Shown here: one piece after another, positions 9,126 through 18,680 of the stretch
Position numbering within the stretch: position 1 is the stretch's first letter
Layout: every line of letters begins with the position of its first letter
Source: Lewinellaceae bacterium
Lineage (GTDB): Bacteria; Bacteroidota; Bacteroidia; Chitinophagales; Saprospiraceae
DNA: 64,000 nucleotides
Assembly: GCA_020636315.1 (NCBI GenBank)
Contig: JACJYA010000002.1
Coordinates: 248,001-312,000 of the forward strand
Reading direction: 5' to 3'
The notes under the pieces: model-generated
What the model was told of the DNA's origin: nothing
The model's database searches: none
What the model saw: the letters and a program-made list of their open reading frames with translations, nothing else
Translations under genes and position numbers: made by a program

Positions 9126-12100
9126 CTACTTCCCCCTCATCATCTCCACACCTGTCCAGTCCTCCGGTACAGGCTCATTCATGTAGCGAACGGCTCTGGA
9201 CTGGAAGTGTTGAGCGATCCTATCGCCCGGGTTTTCGGCCAGAACACGCTGGAAGGCATTCAACGCACCGGAGAAATCCTTCCCCAGGTAAAGCTCCAGC
9301 CCCTCCTGGAACAGGCCCATGGTGGATAATTTCTTTTCCGCCTGTTCCGGCAGGTCGCCATCGATGCACTCCAGGATGCCGACCGGCTCCGATTTGCCTT
9401 TGACCTGCACCTGCCCCAGATAGCGCAGGTTGAAAGAATCCACAGCCTCGGCCAGGCCGAGGCTGTCTTGTGTCAGCAGGATGGAAGCGCCGTAATATTT
9501 GGTCAGGCTTTCCACCCGGGAAGCCGTATTGACCGTGTCGGAAATAGTGGCGGCGTCCATGCGGTGGTCATCGCCGATCACTCCCATGACCAGTGGGCCG
9601 GTATGCATTCCGATGCCGACCTGTATGGATTTTCGGCCTTTTTTCAACCGCTCCCGGTTATAAAGGCTCAGGTTGTGCTGCATGTCGATGGCGGCCTGCA
9701 GGGCATTGTCCGGCTGGCTCGGAAAGATGGCCATGATGGCGTCGCCAAGGTACTGGTTGACAAACCCCTGCCGGGCCTGAATGAGGGGCCCCATGCGGCC
9801 ATTGAGGGATTTGACGAACTGAAAATTATCGGAGGGGCTCATGGTTTCAGCCAGGCTGGTGTAATCGCGAATGTCGGAGAACAGAACGGTAACGATCTTC
9901 TCCGCCTGGTCTCCCAGCCGTACATCGGTAATGCTTTCCCGCCCGATAGAGCGCAGGAACTCAAAGGGAACAAACTTTCCGGATGCCTGGTGGATGCGGC
10001 AGAGGTTGAGGTGGGTGCGGATACGGCTCAGGAGCTCATCCCGCGAAAAAGGTTTGGTGATGTAATCGTTGGCGCCGGCCTGAAAGCCCTCCACCAGGTC
10101 GGCCACCCGGTTTTTAGCGGTCAGCAGTACGATGGGCAGGTTGCTGGGCGGATAGGATTCGCGGATCTTTTTGCACACCTCATAGCCCGACATCTTGGGC
10201 ATCATAATATCCAGGATAACCAGGTCGAAGGGTTTGCTCCGCTGGATGATCTCCAGGGCCTGGCTGCCATTGCCGGCTTTTTCCACCACAAACCCCTGAA
10301 GGCGCAGGTGGTTCTCCAGTACTTTGAGGTTGACCGGCTCGTCATCGACAATGAGAATGCGGGTGGTATTCTCAACCGGAGCGGAGGCTATCTCCGGCAG
10401 TTCGGCCACAGCGCCCATGGTGACGGCCTCATCCCATCCGCTGTCGTGGAGCCTTCCTACCGGTGTGCCTCTGCCTGCTGTTTCCTCAAGGTGGGGCGCC
10501 AGCCTTTCCTCAGAAGAGCTTTTAGGCAGGGTGAAGGTAAACCGGCTGCCTTTGCCGGGCTCCGACTCAACACTGATGGTTCCTTTTTGCAATTCGACCA
10601 GTTGCCTGGTCACCGTCAGGCCCAGCCCGGTGCCCCCGTATTCGCGGGCGGCAGAGCCATCGCCCTGTTCAAAAGCATTAAAGATGGATTCGTGTTTGTC
10701 GGCAGGAATGCCGATACCGGTATCCGAGACCGTGACGGCCACGCAATCTTCCCGCTCCTCGGCAGTGATCCGTACTGATCCGTCCTCGGTAAATTTGATG
10801 GCGTTGCCGGCCAGGTTGTGCAGGATCTGCTGCAGGCGGTTCTCGTCGGCTTCCACCAAAGGTATCCGCCGGGGTATCTGATTGTACAATTTGATGTTTT
10901 TGCTTTCGGCAAGCGGCCGGGAGAGCGCGAGCACCACATCGGTAGCAGAATAAAGGTCAACGGGGCGGAGCTGCAGCGGCAGGTCATTTTTTCTGATCCT
11001 GGAAAAATCGAGGATGTCGTTGACCAGGCTGGAGAGGCGGCGGCCGCTGTTGGCGATCATGCTGAGGTTATTGAAAGCCTCCTTCGGGAGCTTACCTCCG
11101 GCGCCCTCCAGCAGGGATTCCGCCAGGCCGATGATGCCATTGAGGGGGGTGCGCAGCTCGTGAGAAGTGTTGGCCAGGAAGTCGTCTTTGAGCTGGTCCA
11201 GCTTCTGGAGCTGGGCGGCGCGTTGCTCTTCGAGGGCTGCTTTTCCCTTTGCCTGCCGGTAACGGTTGCGCTGCCAGAAAGCGAACACCATCAGCAGCAT
11301 GAAACCGGCGCCACCCAGGGCGATATTCCTGATGTAACGCTGTCGGCGGGCGTTCAGCTCGCTCAGGGCGTTCTCTTTTTCCAGGCGCTGGATCTGGGCT
11401 TCTTTTCTCTCCGAGTCATACCGGCTTTCGAGCAGAGCCATCTGGCGTTTCCTTTCTTCCTGCGCCAGGCTGTCCTTGAGCTGCTGATAACGCTGGAAAT
11501 AACTCAGTGCTTCGTTCAGCTGGCCTTTTTTCTCCGCATTTTTCGACAGCTGTAGGTAAGCTTCCTTCTCCTGCTCTCTCGACCGGGCGGCCTGCGCCAC
11601 TTCCAGGCTCTTCCGGAAAAGGGCGTCGGCCCGCGCCAGCTCGCCCTGTTCCATGAATATGCCTCCCATATTGTTGTATTCCACGGCCCTGCCATACTCA
11701 TTGCCGGTAGAATCATAACGGGCAAGGGCTTTCTGATGGAACTCCAGCGCCTTGCGCCAGTCCTTCCTGTCCCGATAAAGAGCGCCAATGCTGTTAAATG
11801 CATAACCGCTGTCTTCTTTGTCCCCGATCTTTTCGCTGGCGGCCAAAGCCCGGTTGTAGTATTCCATGGCCTTGTCCGCCTGCCCCAACCCCTGGTAACA
11901 CTTACCCATATTGACGTAAAGCAGGGGGAGTTTCTCTTCCACCGCCGGGTTGCGGCTACCTCTGGAAAGCTCCCGGTATAACCCCTGGGCTTCTTCGTAG
12001 TATTTCAGCGCCTTGCGGTAGTTCTCTTCCCCGGCATAAATATTTCCGATATTGAACCTGGCATTGGCGATCCGCTCCCTGTCGCCGGAAAGCTCGGCGG

Positions 12101-12587
12101 CTTCCAGTATTTCCTGGTAAGTATCCAGGGCAACCTTATTGCTTCCGCTGGCCTGGTGAACGGCCCCCATTGTCTCTTTGATGATGTTGACCGTTGCGGC
12201 GTCTCCCTCTTTTTCCAGGTATTGCAGGGCCTCATCCATTGCCCTCATGGCCGAATCGAGCGCCACCTGTTCATCGGGGCTGATCTCGCGGTTGGGGCGG
12301 ATGATCTCTTTGACCGGAGGGATTTCTACCTTATCGACGAACCCCCTGGCTTTTTCAAAGAGCTGTTCTCCCACCCGCACCAGGCTGTCTCTTTCCTGTT
12401 CCAGGTTTATTTTGGGTATCCTGATCCTGAACTTCTTTTTCTTTTCAGGTGGTTGCTGCTCTTGCGGCCGCTCCACTTGTTGGCCTGCTTTCAGGCTGTC
12501 GGCGCCGACGGGAGCCTGGGCAGAAAGGCCGGCGGCCGCCAGAAATGCAGCCAGCAGGGCAAAACTATATCTATACCCGTATTTCAT
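9126..12587 (-). CDS. TPR sensor histidine kinase fused to receiver and class III nucleotide cyclase
   Basis: The ATG at 12587 is preferred over one at 12638 because it opens a clean signal peptide (MKYGYRYSFALLAAFLAAAG, cut after SAQ); 1153 aa. Order: periplasmic TPR repeats (about 125-380), coiled coil, one membrane segment (about 420-438), HisKA with FLANTSHELRTPLNG (His476), HATPase (DTGIGIP, GGTGLGL), receiver with phosphoacceptor Asp793 in DLVILDIMMPK, then an adenylate/guanylate cyclase catalytic domain. The cyclase keeps both metal Asp residues (FSDIRDYTS, Asp905; YLGDAIMAIF) and the NTASR transition-state pair, so it is likely active. The receiver probably gates cyclic nucleotide synthesis in cis. 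No partner regulator is adjacent. Confidence 0.92.
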   Translation of the reverse strand: MKYGYRYSFALLAAFLAAAGLSAQAPVGADSLKAGQQVERPQEQQPPEKKKKFRIRIPKINLEQERDSLVRVGEQLFEKARGFVDKVEIPPVKEIIRPNREISPDEQVALDSAMRAMDEALQYLEKEGDAATVNIIKETMGAVHQASGSNKVALDTYQEILEAAELSGDRERIANARFNIGNIYAGEENYRKALKYYEEAQGLYRELSRGSRNPAVEEKLPLLYVNMGKCYQGLGQADKAMEYYNRALAASEKIGDKEDSGYAFNSIGALYRDRKDWRKALEFHQKALARYDSTGNEYGRAVEYNNMGGIFMEQGELARADALFRKSLEVAQAARSREQEKEAYLQLSKNAEKKGQLNEALSYFQRYQQLKDSLAQEERKRQMALLESRYDSERKEAQIQRLEKENALSELNARRQRYIRNIALGGAGFMLLMVFAFWQRNRYRQAKGKAALEEQRAAQLQKLDQLKDDFLANTSHELRTPLNGIIGLAESLLEGAGGKLPKEAFNNLSMIANSGRRLSSLVNDILDFSRIRKNDLPLQLRPVDLYSATDVVLALSRPLAESKNIKLYNQIPRRIPLVEADENRLQQILHNLAGNAIKFTEDGSVRITAEEREDCVAVTVSDTGIGIPADKHESIFNAFEQGDGSAAREYGGTGLGLTVTRQLVELQKGTISVESEPGKGSRFTFTLPKSSSEERLAPHLEETAGRGTPVGRLHDSGWDEAVTMGAVAELPEIASAPVENTTRILIVDDEPVNLKVLENHLRLQGFVVEKAGNGSQALEIIQRSKPFDLVILDIMMPKMSGYEVCKKIRESYPPSNLPIVLLTAKNRVADLVEGFQAGANDYITKPFSRDELLSRIRTHLNLCRIHQASGKFVPFEFLRSIGRESITDVRLGDQAEKIVTVLFSDIRDYTSLAETMSPSDNFQFVKSLNGRMGPLIQARQGFVNQYLGDAIMAIFPSQPDNALQAAIDMQHNLSLYNRERLKKGRKSIQVGIGMHTGPLVMGVIGDDHRMDAATISDTVNTASRVESLTKYYGASILLTQDSLGLAEAVDSFNLRYLGQVQVKGKSEPVGILECIDGDLPEQAEKKLSTMGLFQEGLELYLGKDFSGALNAFQRVLAENPGDRIAQHFQSRAVRYMNEPVPEDWTGVEMMRGK

Positions 12588-12961
12588 ATCTATTCCATTT
12601 GATGAGAGGGCAATCCGAATATACGACGGCAAATCCATTAGGTATTACAACTCACCAATTTTTCCTGATGTGCTCATTGGAAATGGTGGACTGCCCTGTC
12701 CAGTTAGACGGCGAATCAGTGCGGCCGGTTGCAGCTTCCTGCTATATTAATGGTTTCACTGGCCTATTGGAAGCCTGCCCCGGCCGATAAAAAACGTTCC
12801 CCGCTAACAATTTATCACAACGGGATCATTTAGAGGAACTATTCCCGCCGCATTGCGGTAAAGTTTAGAACAGATTGAAAACCGGCATAAAGTGGATCGC
12901 CCGGGTTCTGTTCCGCAGGCCCGGGCTCTCTGCAATTCCCTGCTGCAAACCATCACCCGAC
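12588..12961. other. 374-bp divergent intergenic region
   Basis: This separates the kinase-cyclase gene (leftward) from the MFS gene (rightward) and must hold both promoters. I see no convincing repeat, operator or small gene in it. An in-frame TTG at 12875 could extend the MFS protein but gives an atypical N-terminus. Confidence 0.4.
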
Positions 12962-14170
12962 ATGGTACAGAGAACGCTATCCCTATACAGAAGCTCCTTC
13001 CGCGGTTTTTCGCGGGAAATCTGGTTATTGTCAGCCGTGATGCTCATCAACCGCAGTGGCACCATGGTCATCCCTTTCCTGTCTGTATATCTGACTCAGG
13101 TTATGGGATACAGCCTGGGGCAGGCTGGGTGGGTAATGAGCTGCTTCGGCGCGGGCTCCGTTCTGGGGTCCTACATTGGCGGGCAGTTGACCGACCGCAT
13201 TGGTTTTTACAAGGTGCAGTTCTGGTCGCTGCTGCTGAGCGGCCTGGCCTTTATCGCATTGGGATATGTGAATAGCCTGCCGGCCATCTGCACGATGGTT
13301 TTTCTGACCAGCACCATTGCCGATGCCTTCCGGCCGGCCAACATGTCGGCGGTTGCTGCCTACAGCCGGCCGGAAAACCGCACCAGGGCGCTGGCTCTGT
13401 TGCGCCTCGCCATCAACCTGGGGTGGGCCATCGGGCCGGCCATCGGGGGGCTGCTGGCTGCCAGATTAGGTTACGGGCTGCTTTTCTGGGCGGATGGGCT
13501 CACCTGTATGGCTGCTGCTCTGTTCTTCCGTTTTGCCCTGCCGGAGCGGCAGCTCCCGGAAAGCAGCCATGGCCAGGAAAGCGGGGCTCCTGTACTGGCG
13601 AACGGTTCGGCCTATCGAGACCGGGCATTTTTGTTCTTTCTGTTGCTGGCATTCCTCAATGCCATTGCCTTCATGCAGTTGTTCGGCACTCTGCCTGTTT
13701 TCTTCAAGCAGGAAGTAGGCATAGACGAGGCTATGATCGGCCGCCTGATGGCCATGAACGGCCTGCTCATAGCCATCATCGAGATGCCGCTGATCTTTGT
13801 AATGGAAAAGCGCTTCCGCATCCCACAACTCGTCAGCGTCGGCACCTTGCTGATCGGTGGGTCCTACCTGCTGTTCAACCTCTTCGGCCCGGTCATGGGA
13901 ATGGCCGTCGCCTGCATGATAACGATGACGGTGGGAGAAATGCTCAGCCTGCCCTTCCTGGCGACCATGGCGCTGAACTTCACCAACGACAGGAACCGCG
14001 GGCAGTACATGGCCCTGTTCTCCATTGCCTATTCGGTGGCTCATATTGCCGCCCCTACTATCGGGCTGCAGGTGGCGGAACATTTTGGATTCTCCACGCT
14101 CTGGTACCTGATCATGGGGTTCTGCCTGATGGTATGGGCGGGGTTTCGGTACCTGGATAACCGAAGATAA
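12962..14170 (+). CDS. major facilitator superfamily transporter (drug-efflux type)
   Basis: From the ATG at 12962 the product is 403 aa with about 12 membrane segments, the normal MFS length. Landmarks are the loop 2-3 motif GSYIGGQLTDRIGFYKVQ (the GxxxDRxGR/K motif A), AINLGWAIGPAIGG (motif C-like of drug exporters) and ENRTRALALLRLAINLG. It resembles the YajR/MdtH group of proton-coupled efflux pumps. An upstream TTG start would add 29 unlikely residues. Substrate cannot be deduced. It stands alone. Confidence 0.88.
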   Translation: MVQRTLSLYRSSFRGFSREIWLLSAVMLINRSGTMVIPFLSVYLTQVMGYSLGQAGWVMSCFGAGSVLGSYIGGQLTDRIGFYKVQFWSLLLSGLAFIALGYVNSLPAICTMVFLTSTIADAFRPANMSAVAAYSRPENRTRALALLRLAINLGWAIGPAIGGLLAARLGYGLLFWADGLTCMAAALFFRFALPERQLPESSHGQESGAPVLANGSAYRDRAFLFFLLLAFLNAIAFMQLFGTLPVFFKQEVGIDEAMIGRLMAMNGLLIAIIEMPLIFVMEKRFRIPQLVSVGTLLIGGSYLLFNLFGPVMGMAVACMITMTVGEMLSLPFLATMALNFTNDRNRGQYMALFSIAYSVAHIAAPTIGLQVAEHFGFSTLWYLIMGFCLMVWAGFRYLDNRR

Positions 14171-14317
14171 GATGCCTTCGGGAAAGGTGGAAGGCACTGC
14201 GGAAGTGCCTTCCACCTACACAGCTCGGAAAATTACGCCTGAGGCGGTGAAATAATTTGCAAAAAATAAAGGAACTTTGCCGCCCCGCCGGAAACCGGCT
14301 GGAAAAGGCTGCACACC

Positions 14318-15268
14318 ATGATCGGAAAAGACCTTCAATACGCGATACAATTATTAAAAGCGGATGCCGTCGTGGCCATCCCTACCGAGACCGTCTATGG
14401 CCTGGCGGGCAATGCCCTGAGCCCAAAGGCGGCCTCCACCATTTTTGAAGTAAAGAACCGCCCTTCTTTTGACCCTCTCATCGTTCACACGAGCAGTGTG
14501 GAGCGCATTGCCGGCTTAACCACCGAAATGCCGGAAGCAGCCCGGCAGCTCGCACAGCGCTTTATGCCCGGGCCACTCACCCTACTGCTTCCCAGAGCCG
14601 CGATCATACCGGATATCGTCACCGCCGGCTCTGCCCGGGTGGCGGTCCGCATCCCGGCCCACCCTATGGCACACGAATTGCTGGCATCCCTCGATTTCCC
14701 GCTGGCAGCCCCCAGCGCCAACCCCTTTGGCTACATCAGCCCCACCACCGCCCGGCATGTCGAAGACCAGTTGGGAGACAAGATCCCCTACATCCTCGAC
14801 GGCGGCCCCTGCCGGGTGGGGGTGGAAAGCACGATCGTAGGTTTCGAAGAGGGGATGGTGGTGGTTTACCGCAAAGGCGGCATTGCGGTGGAAGACATCG
14901 AGGCCGTTGCCGGGCCAGTGGCCGTCCGCCCTCATTCCGCTTCCAACCCCGCCGCGCCGGGCATGCTCAGGAGCCATTACGCGCCATCCGCTCCGGTGGT
15001 GCTGGGCGATGTTGAGAACCTGCTGCTCCGGTATCCCGGCAAAAAGGTGGGCGCCATCCGCTTCCGGGAGGCAGCTTCCGGCATCCCGGCCAGCCGCCAG
15101 ATCGTCCTTTCTCCTTCCGGCGGCCTGGCCGAAGCAGCCCGCAACCTTTTCGCCGGCATGCGCCGCCTCGATGCCCTTCGGCTCGATGTCATCCTGGCGG
15201 AACTGCTGCCGGAAGAAGGCCTGGGCCGGGCGATCAATGACCGGTTGAGGAGAGCGGCGGCGGAGTGA
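14318..15268 (+). CDS. L-threonylcarbamoyladenylate synthase, Sua5 type
   Basis: This enzyme makes threonylcarbamoyl-AMP from threonine, bicarbonate and ATP, the first step of t6A formation at position 37 of ANN-decoding tRNAs. The YrdC domain (about 10-190) shows AIPTETVYGLAGNA, FEVKNRPSFDPLIVH, RFMPGPLTLLLP, VAVRIPAHP and the PSANPFGYISPTTA loop. Residues about 200-316 form the extra Sua5 C-terminal domain (PGMLRSHYAPSAPVVL), so it is the long Sua5 form rather than short TsaC. The start is supported by the family N-terminus. Essential housekeeping gene, no operon partners. Confidence 0.95.
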   Translation: MIGKDLQYAIQLLKADAVVAIPTETVYGLAGNALSPKAASTIFEVKNRPSFDPLIVHTSSVERIAGLTTEMPEAARQLAQRFMPGPLTLLLPRAAIIPDIVTAGSARVAVRIPAHPMAHELLASLDFPLAAPSANPFGYISPTTARHVEDQLGDKIPYILDGGPCRVGVESTIVGFEEGMVVVYRKGGIAVEDIEAVAGPVAVRPHSASNPAAPGMLRSHYAPSAPVVLGDVENLLLRYPGKKVGAIRFREAASGIPASRQIVLSPSGGLAEAARNLFAGMRRLDALRLDVILAELLPEEGLGRAINDRLRRAAAE

Positions 15269-15399
15269 TTGGGGCATGAAACTCACGCAACAGTGGACGC
15301 CATTGCCCGATGTCAGATCTCTGAGCCATGGCGCCCGTGATCTATCCAATCAGCACCTGTTTGAAGTTTGTTTTTGATGGAAAGAATCCGAAAAGGCTC

Positions 15400-15981
15400 T
15401 TACTTCAGTTCTGCCAGTGTAACCGGCGCCGGTACGATGTTGCGCACCGGCTTGGTGCTTTTCAGGTAGGCGAAGACTGCCTTCAGGTCCTCATCCGACA
15501 TCTGGGCGAAGTTGGGCCAGGGCATGGGAGGGAGCAGCGGGCGGCTGCCGTCCAGGCCTTTGTACTTGCCTTCGCGGAGGCACTTGATGAACTGTTCTTC
15601 CGTCCAAAGGCCGATGCCGGTATCGTCGGACGTGATGTTGGCGGCGAAGGAGGCGCCCCAGGGTCCGACGGCGGCGGTCAGACCCGGAGAGAACAACGCC
15701 CAGGATCTGATTTCCGAGGTATCGACATGGGCAAGGGGTTCGTTCTGCGGGTGGCCCGACAGGAGGCGTTCCGGGTCAGGCTCCGGGCCCTTAAGACCCA
15801 TTTTCTTGGGCGAATGGCAGTCGTTACAGCCACCAATGTCAACCAGGTATTTGCCCCGGGCAATTTGTTGTTCTTTAGACATCTGTTCGGCGGGCTGCAG
15901 CTGATCCTGCGCCGGCCCGGAACTACAGGCGAATGCCATAACGGTGATGGCCATCGCGAATAGGCTTTTTAAGATTCTCAT
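15400..15981 (-). CDS. monohaem c-type cytochrome lipoprotein
   Basis: The start is set at 15981 because MRILKSLFAMAITVMAFACSS is a lipoprotein signal with a lipobox Cys; an upstream ATG at 16071 would bury it. The 193-aa product has one haem motif, CNDCH (in VDIGGCNDCHSPKK), and a Met ligand candidate in MPWPNFAQMSDEDL. This matches small cytochrome c domains that carry electrons in the periplasm, here tethered to a membrane. The sequence DEDLKAVFAYLKSTKPVRN is the usual C-terminal helix. Redox partner unknown; it lies between sua5 and glgB without obvious linkage. Confidence 0.85.
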   Translation of the reverse strand: MRILKSLFAMAITVMAFACSSGPAQDQLQPAEQMSKEQQIARGKYLVDIGGCNDCHSPKKMGLKGPEPDPERLLSGHPQNEPLAHVDTSEIRSWALFSPGLTAAVGPWGASFAANITSDDTGIGLWTEEQFIKCLREGKYKGLDGSRPLLPPMPWPNFAQMSDEDLKAVFAYLKSTKPVRNIVPAPVTLAELK

Positions 15982-16139
15982 TGGATGAAATTTTTCTTCG
16001 TTGGACAAAAAAGCCTCCGGAAGGGCCGCAAGTCCGGAGAAAAATTTGCCCGGCCGGGAAAATGTACACAAAGTTGCCTACCTTAAAAATATAGCAAGCC
16101 CATAAATGACAAACCTGCCGCACCTCTGCATATATTTTG

Positions 16140-16147
16140 TACCTTTG
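16140..16147 (+). promoter_or_regulatory. Bacteroidota-type -7 element upstream of glgB
   Basis: TACCTTTG fits TAnnTTTG exactly and lies 33 bp before the glgB ATG, a normal leader length. No good -33 TTG is seen at the usual 19-21 bp, so confidence is moderate. Confidence 0.45.
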
Positions 16148-16179
16148 CCGAAACAAAGAGAACAACCAATCGCATCTTT

Positions 16180-18210
16180 ATGGGAAACGTCCTCAACCAC
16201 AGCTTACTTACCGACTTTGACACCAGCCTGTTCGGCGCCGGAAAACACTACAAGATCTACGAAAAACTGGGAAGCCACGTCATCGAAGTGGATGGACAGT
16301 GGGGCACCTACTTCGCCGTTTGGGCGCCCAATGCACAGGGCGTTTCCGTGATCGGTAATTTCAATTACTGGAACCGGGACAGCCACCCGCTCACCCCGCG
16401 CTGGGACAGTTCCGGCATCTGGGAAGGCTTCATCCCGGGTATCGGTAAGGGAGAGTTGTACAAATACCACATCCACGCCAAGGACGGCCGCCACCTGCAG
16501 AAGGGCGACCCCTTCGCCCTGTATTGGGAAATCCCGCCCAATACCGCTTCTATCGTCTGGGACAACGACTACGATTGGAAGGACCAGGCCTGGATGGAAA
16601 CCCGCAAAAACATTGCAGGGCTCGACAAGCCCTACTCCGTATATGAGGTGCACGTCGGCACCTGGAAAAAAATCCATGGCGGAACCCGAAGCCTGAGCTA
16701 CAAAGAACTGGCCGACGAGCTGGTCCGATACGTGAAGGATCTGGGCTTCACCCACGTGGAGTTCCTGCCTGTGATGGAACACCCCTACTTCCCTTCCTGG
16801 GGCTACCAGATCACCGGCTACTTCGCCCCCACCAGCCGCTTCGGCACGCCGCAGGACTTCATGTACCTGATGGACGCCTTCCACCAGGCTGGCATCGGCG
16901 TCATCCTCGACTGGGTGCCTTCCCACTTCCCGGCTGACGCTCATGGGCTGGCTGACTTCGACGGCACTCACCTCTACGACCATGCCGACCCGCGCAAGGG
17001 TTTCCACCCCGACTGGAAGAGCTGCATCTTCAACTACGGCCGCAACGAGGTCCGTTCTTTCCTCATTTCCAACGCTCTCTTCTGGCTGGAACGCTACCAC
17101 GTAGATGGCCTCCGCGTAGATGCCGTAGCCTCCATGCTCTACCTGGATTACTCCCGGGAAGAAGGCGAATGGATTCCCAACGAGTTCGGGGGCAATGAAA
17201 ATCTGGAAGCGATTTCCCTGCTCAAAGAATTCAATGAAGCCGTCTATAAAGAATACCCCGACGCCATCACCATCGCTGAAGAGTCCACAGCCTGGACGGG
17301 CGTCTCCCGCCCAACCTACACCGGCGGCCTGGGCTTCGGCCAGAAGTGGATGATGGGCTGGATGCACGATACGCTCAGCTATTTCAAGCACGACCCCATC
17401 CACAGGCAGTACCACCACAATGAGATCACCTTCAGCCTCGTCTATGCCTTCAGCGAGAACTTCATGCTGCCCCTCTCTCACGATGAGGTGGTGCACGGTA
17501 AAGGCTCCCTTATCCAGCGCATGCCGGGCGACGAATGGCAGCGCTTCGCCAACCTGCGCCTGCTCTTCGGTTACATGTTTACCCACCCGGGCACCCAACT
17601 GCTCTTCATGGGCGGCGAGTTTGGCCAGACCAGCGAATGGAACATCGAAAAAGGCCTGGAATGGTGGCTCACCGAATACGAATACCACAATGGTATCCAA
17701 AAATGGATCAAGGAGCTGAACAACTACTACCGGAACTGCCCGGCGCTGACCGAGAAACAGTTCAGCCCCGAAGGCTTCCAGTGGATCGACCACGGCGATT
17801 ACCAGAACAGCACCATTTCCTATCTGCGCTACGGGCACGACCAGGATAAACCGGTAGCCGTGATCTGCAATTTCACGCCTGTTGTTCGGGACAACTATAA
17901 GATCGGCCTGCCCCTGCCCGGCGCCTGGAAAGAAGTTCTTAACAGCGACGGCCATGCTTTTGGCGGTTCCGGCGAAAACCTGAACAAAGGAGCATTAAAA
18001 ACCGTACAGGAAACCTGGCACGGGCGCCCGTATAACGCTTCCATCAAGCTGCCTCCACTGGGTATCGTCGTCCTGGAACTGGATAAGAAAGCGCAACCGG
18101 CAACCCGGAAAAAAGCAGCTGCCAAACCCAAGGCGGCGCCGGCCAAACCTAAGGCTAAGGTAACAAAGACAAAGGCGACAAAGGCCAAGCCCGGAGCGGG
18201 AAAGAAGTGA
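16180..18210 (+). CDS. glgB: 1,4-alpha-glucan (glycogen) branching enzyme with a Lys/Ala-rich tail
   Basis: GlgB cuts alpha-1,4 glucan chains and re-attaches them by alpha-1,6 links during glycogen synthesis, in the cytoplasm. The 676-aa protein has an N-terminal CBM48 domain (GTYFAVWAPNAQGVSVIGNFNYW), then the GH13 barrel with DWVPSHF, GLRVDAVAS (nucleophile Asp314), ITIAEESTAW (acid/base Glu367) and LPLSHDEVVHGKG. It lacks the long extra N-terminal module of the enterobacterial enzyme. The last 41 residues (about 636-676) are a low-complexity Lys/Ala/Pro tail like histone H1 (KAAAKPKAAPAKPKAKV), not part of the enzyme fold. No other glg genes are adjacent. Confidence 0.96.
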   Translation: MGNVLNHSLLTDFDTSLFGAGKHYKIYEKLGSHVIEVDGQWGTYFAVWAPNAQGVSVIGNFNYWNRDSHPLTPRWDSSGIWEGFIPGIGKGELYKYHIHAKDGRHLQKGDPFALYWEIPPNTASIVWDNDYDWKDQAWMETRKNIAGLDKPYSVYEVHVGTWKKIHGGTRSLSYKELADELVRYVKDLGFTHVEFLPVMEHPYFPSWGYQITGYFAPTSRFGTPQDFMYLMDAFHQAGIGVILDWVPSHFPADAHGLADFDGTHLYDHADPRKGFHPDWKSCIFNYGRNEVRSFLISNALFWLERYHVDGLRVDAVASMLYLDYSREEGEWIPNEFGGNENLEAISLLKEFNEAVYKEYPDAITIAEESTAWTGVSRPTYTGGLGFGQKWMMGWMHDTLSYFKHDPIHRQYHHNEITFSLVYAFSENFMLPLSHDEVVHGKGSLIQRMPGDEWQRFANLRLLFGYMFTHPGTQLLFMGGEFGQTSEWNIEKGLEWWLTEYEYHNGIQKWIKELNNYYRNCPALTEKQFSPEGFQWIDHGDYQNSTISYLRYGHDQDKPVAVICNFTPVVRDNYKIGLPLPGAWKEVLNSDGHAFGGSGENLNKGALKTVQETWHGRPYNASIKLPPLGIVVLELDKKAQPATRKKAAAKPKAAPAKPKAKVTKTKATKAKPGAGKK

Positions 18211-18680
18211 TCAACCTGCCGGGTTTCCGAGGCGGCCCTGTTTAGCTATAACCCGGCAGCGTTTATCGGAGATGCTGGATAGGGCTCTTTTTGTTACTAC
18301 TGGCAAAACTCTTCCAGGTTTTGAAAACCTGCCGGCCGCTGGCACAGCAGGCAGGCGCTGGAAGGTTACAGCCACAATCGGCGCAGCCTGCCCCCCTCCT
18401 TTCACACCATTTAGAGCTTGTCCCTCAGGGCAATCGCATTTAAAATTTTTTCCTTCATTTTGCCCTAACCCTAAAGGGAAATGAAGGAAAAAGCAGCGTT
18501 CTTCCTTTTCGCGAGCGCTGAAGCCACTCAGCGGAGGCGCTAGGATCGAGGCAAAAAACGGTGATTTTTCCTTCCGCAATTGATTATTTTCATTAAATGC
18601 CATTGCCCTGCTTTGTCCCTGCATCTGGCAATATAGCTGTCAGGAGTTTTGTATTTTTACTTCTACGGAAAACAAAGCTC
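18211..18680. other. 470-bp intergenic region
   Basis: Between glgB and the WG-repeat gene. Apart from the hairpin repeat at 18416-18492 I see no coding sequence or clear regulatory site. An in-frame ATG at 18597 would extend the next protein but is not preferred. Confidence 0.4.
18416..18492. repeat. hairpin repeat with AGAGCTTGT end
   Basis: TTTTTCCTTCATTT (from 18447) is perfectly mirrored by AAATGAAGGAAAAA (18479-18492), with a loop holding CCCTAACCCTAAAGGG. To its left the sequence starts AGAGCTTGTCCCTCAGGG, and AGAGCTTGT also ends the small elements at 37575, 47833 and 48391. It could act as a terminator for glgB. Confidence 0.5.

Noticed and set aside
9468..10778. Plus-strand open frame opposite the kinase-cyclase gene
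   Set aside because: Overlaps the well-supported receiver and cyclase domains on the other strand and has no family features.
16204..17955. Long open frame on the minus strand opposite glgB (583 codons)
   Set aside because: It is a shadow of a highly biased GC-rich gene; glgB in the other strand has all GH13 motifs, and the shadow has no recognisable domain.
18597..18680. Longer N-terminus for the WG-repeat protein
   Set aside because: The 28 extra residues precede a good export signal at 18681 and would block it.
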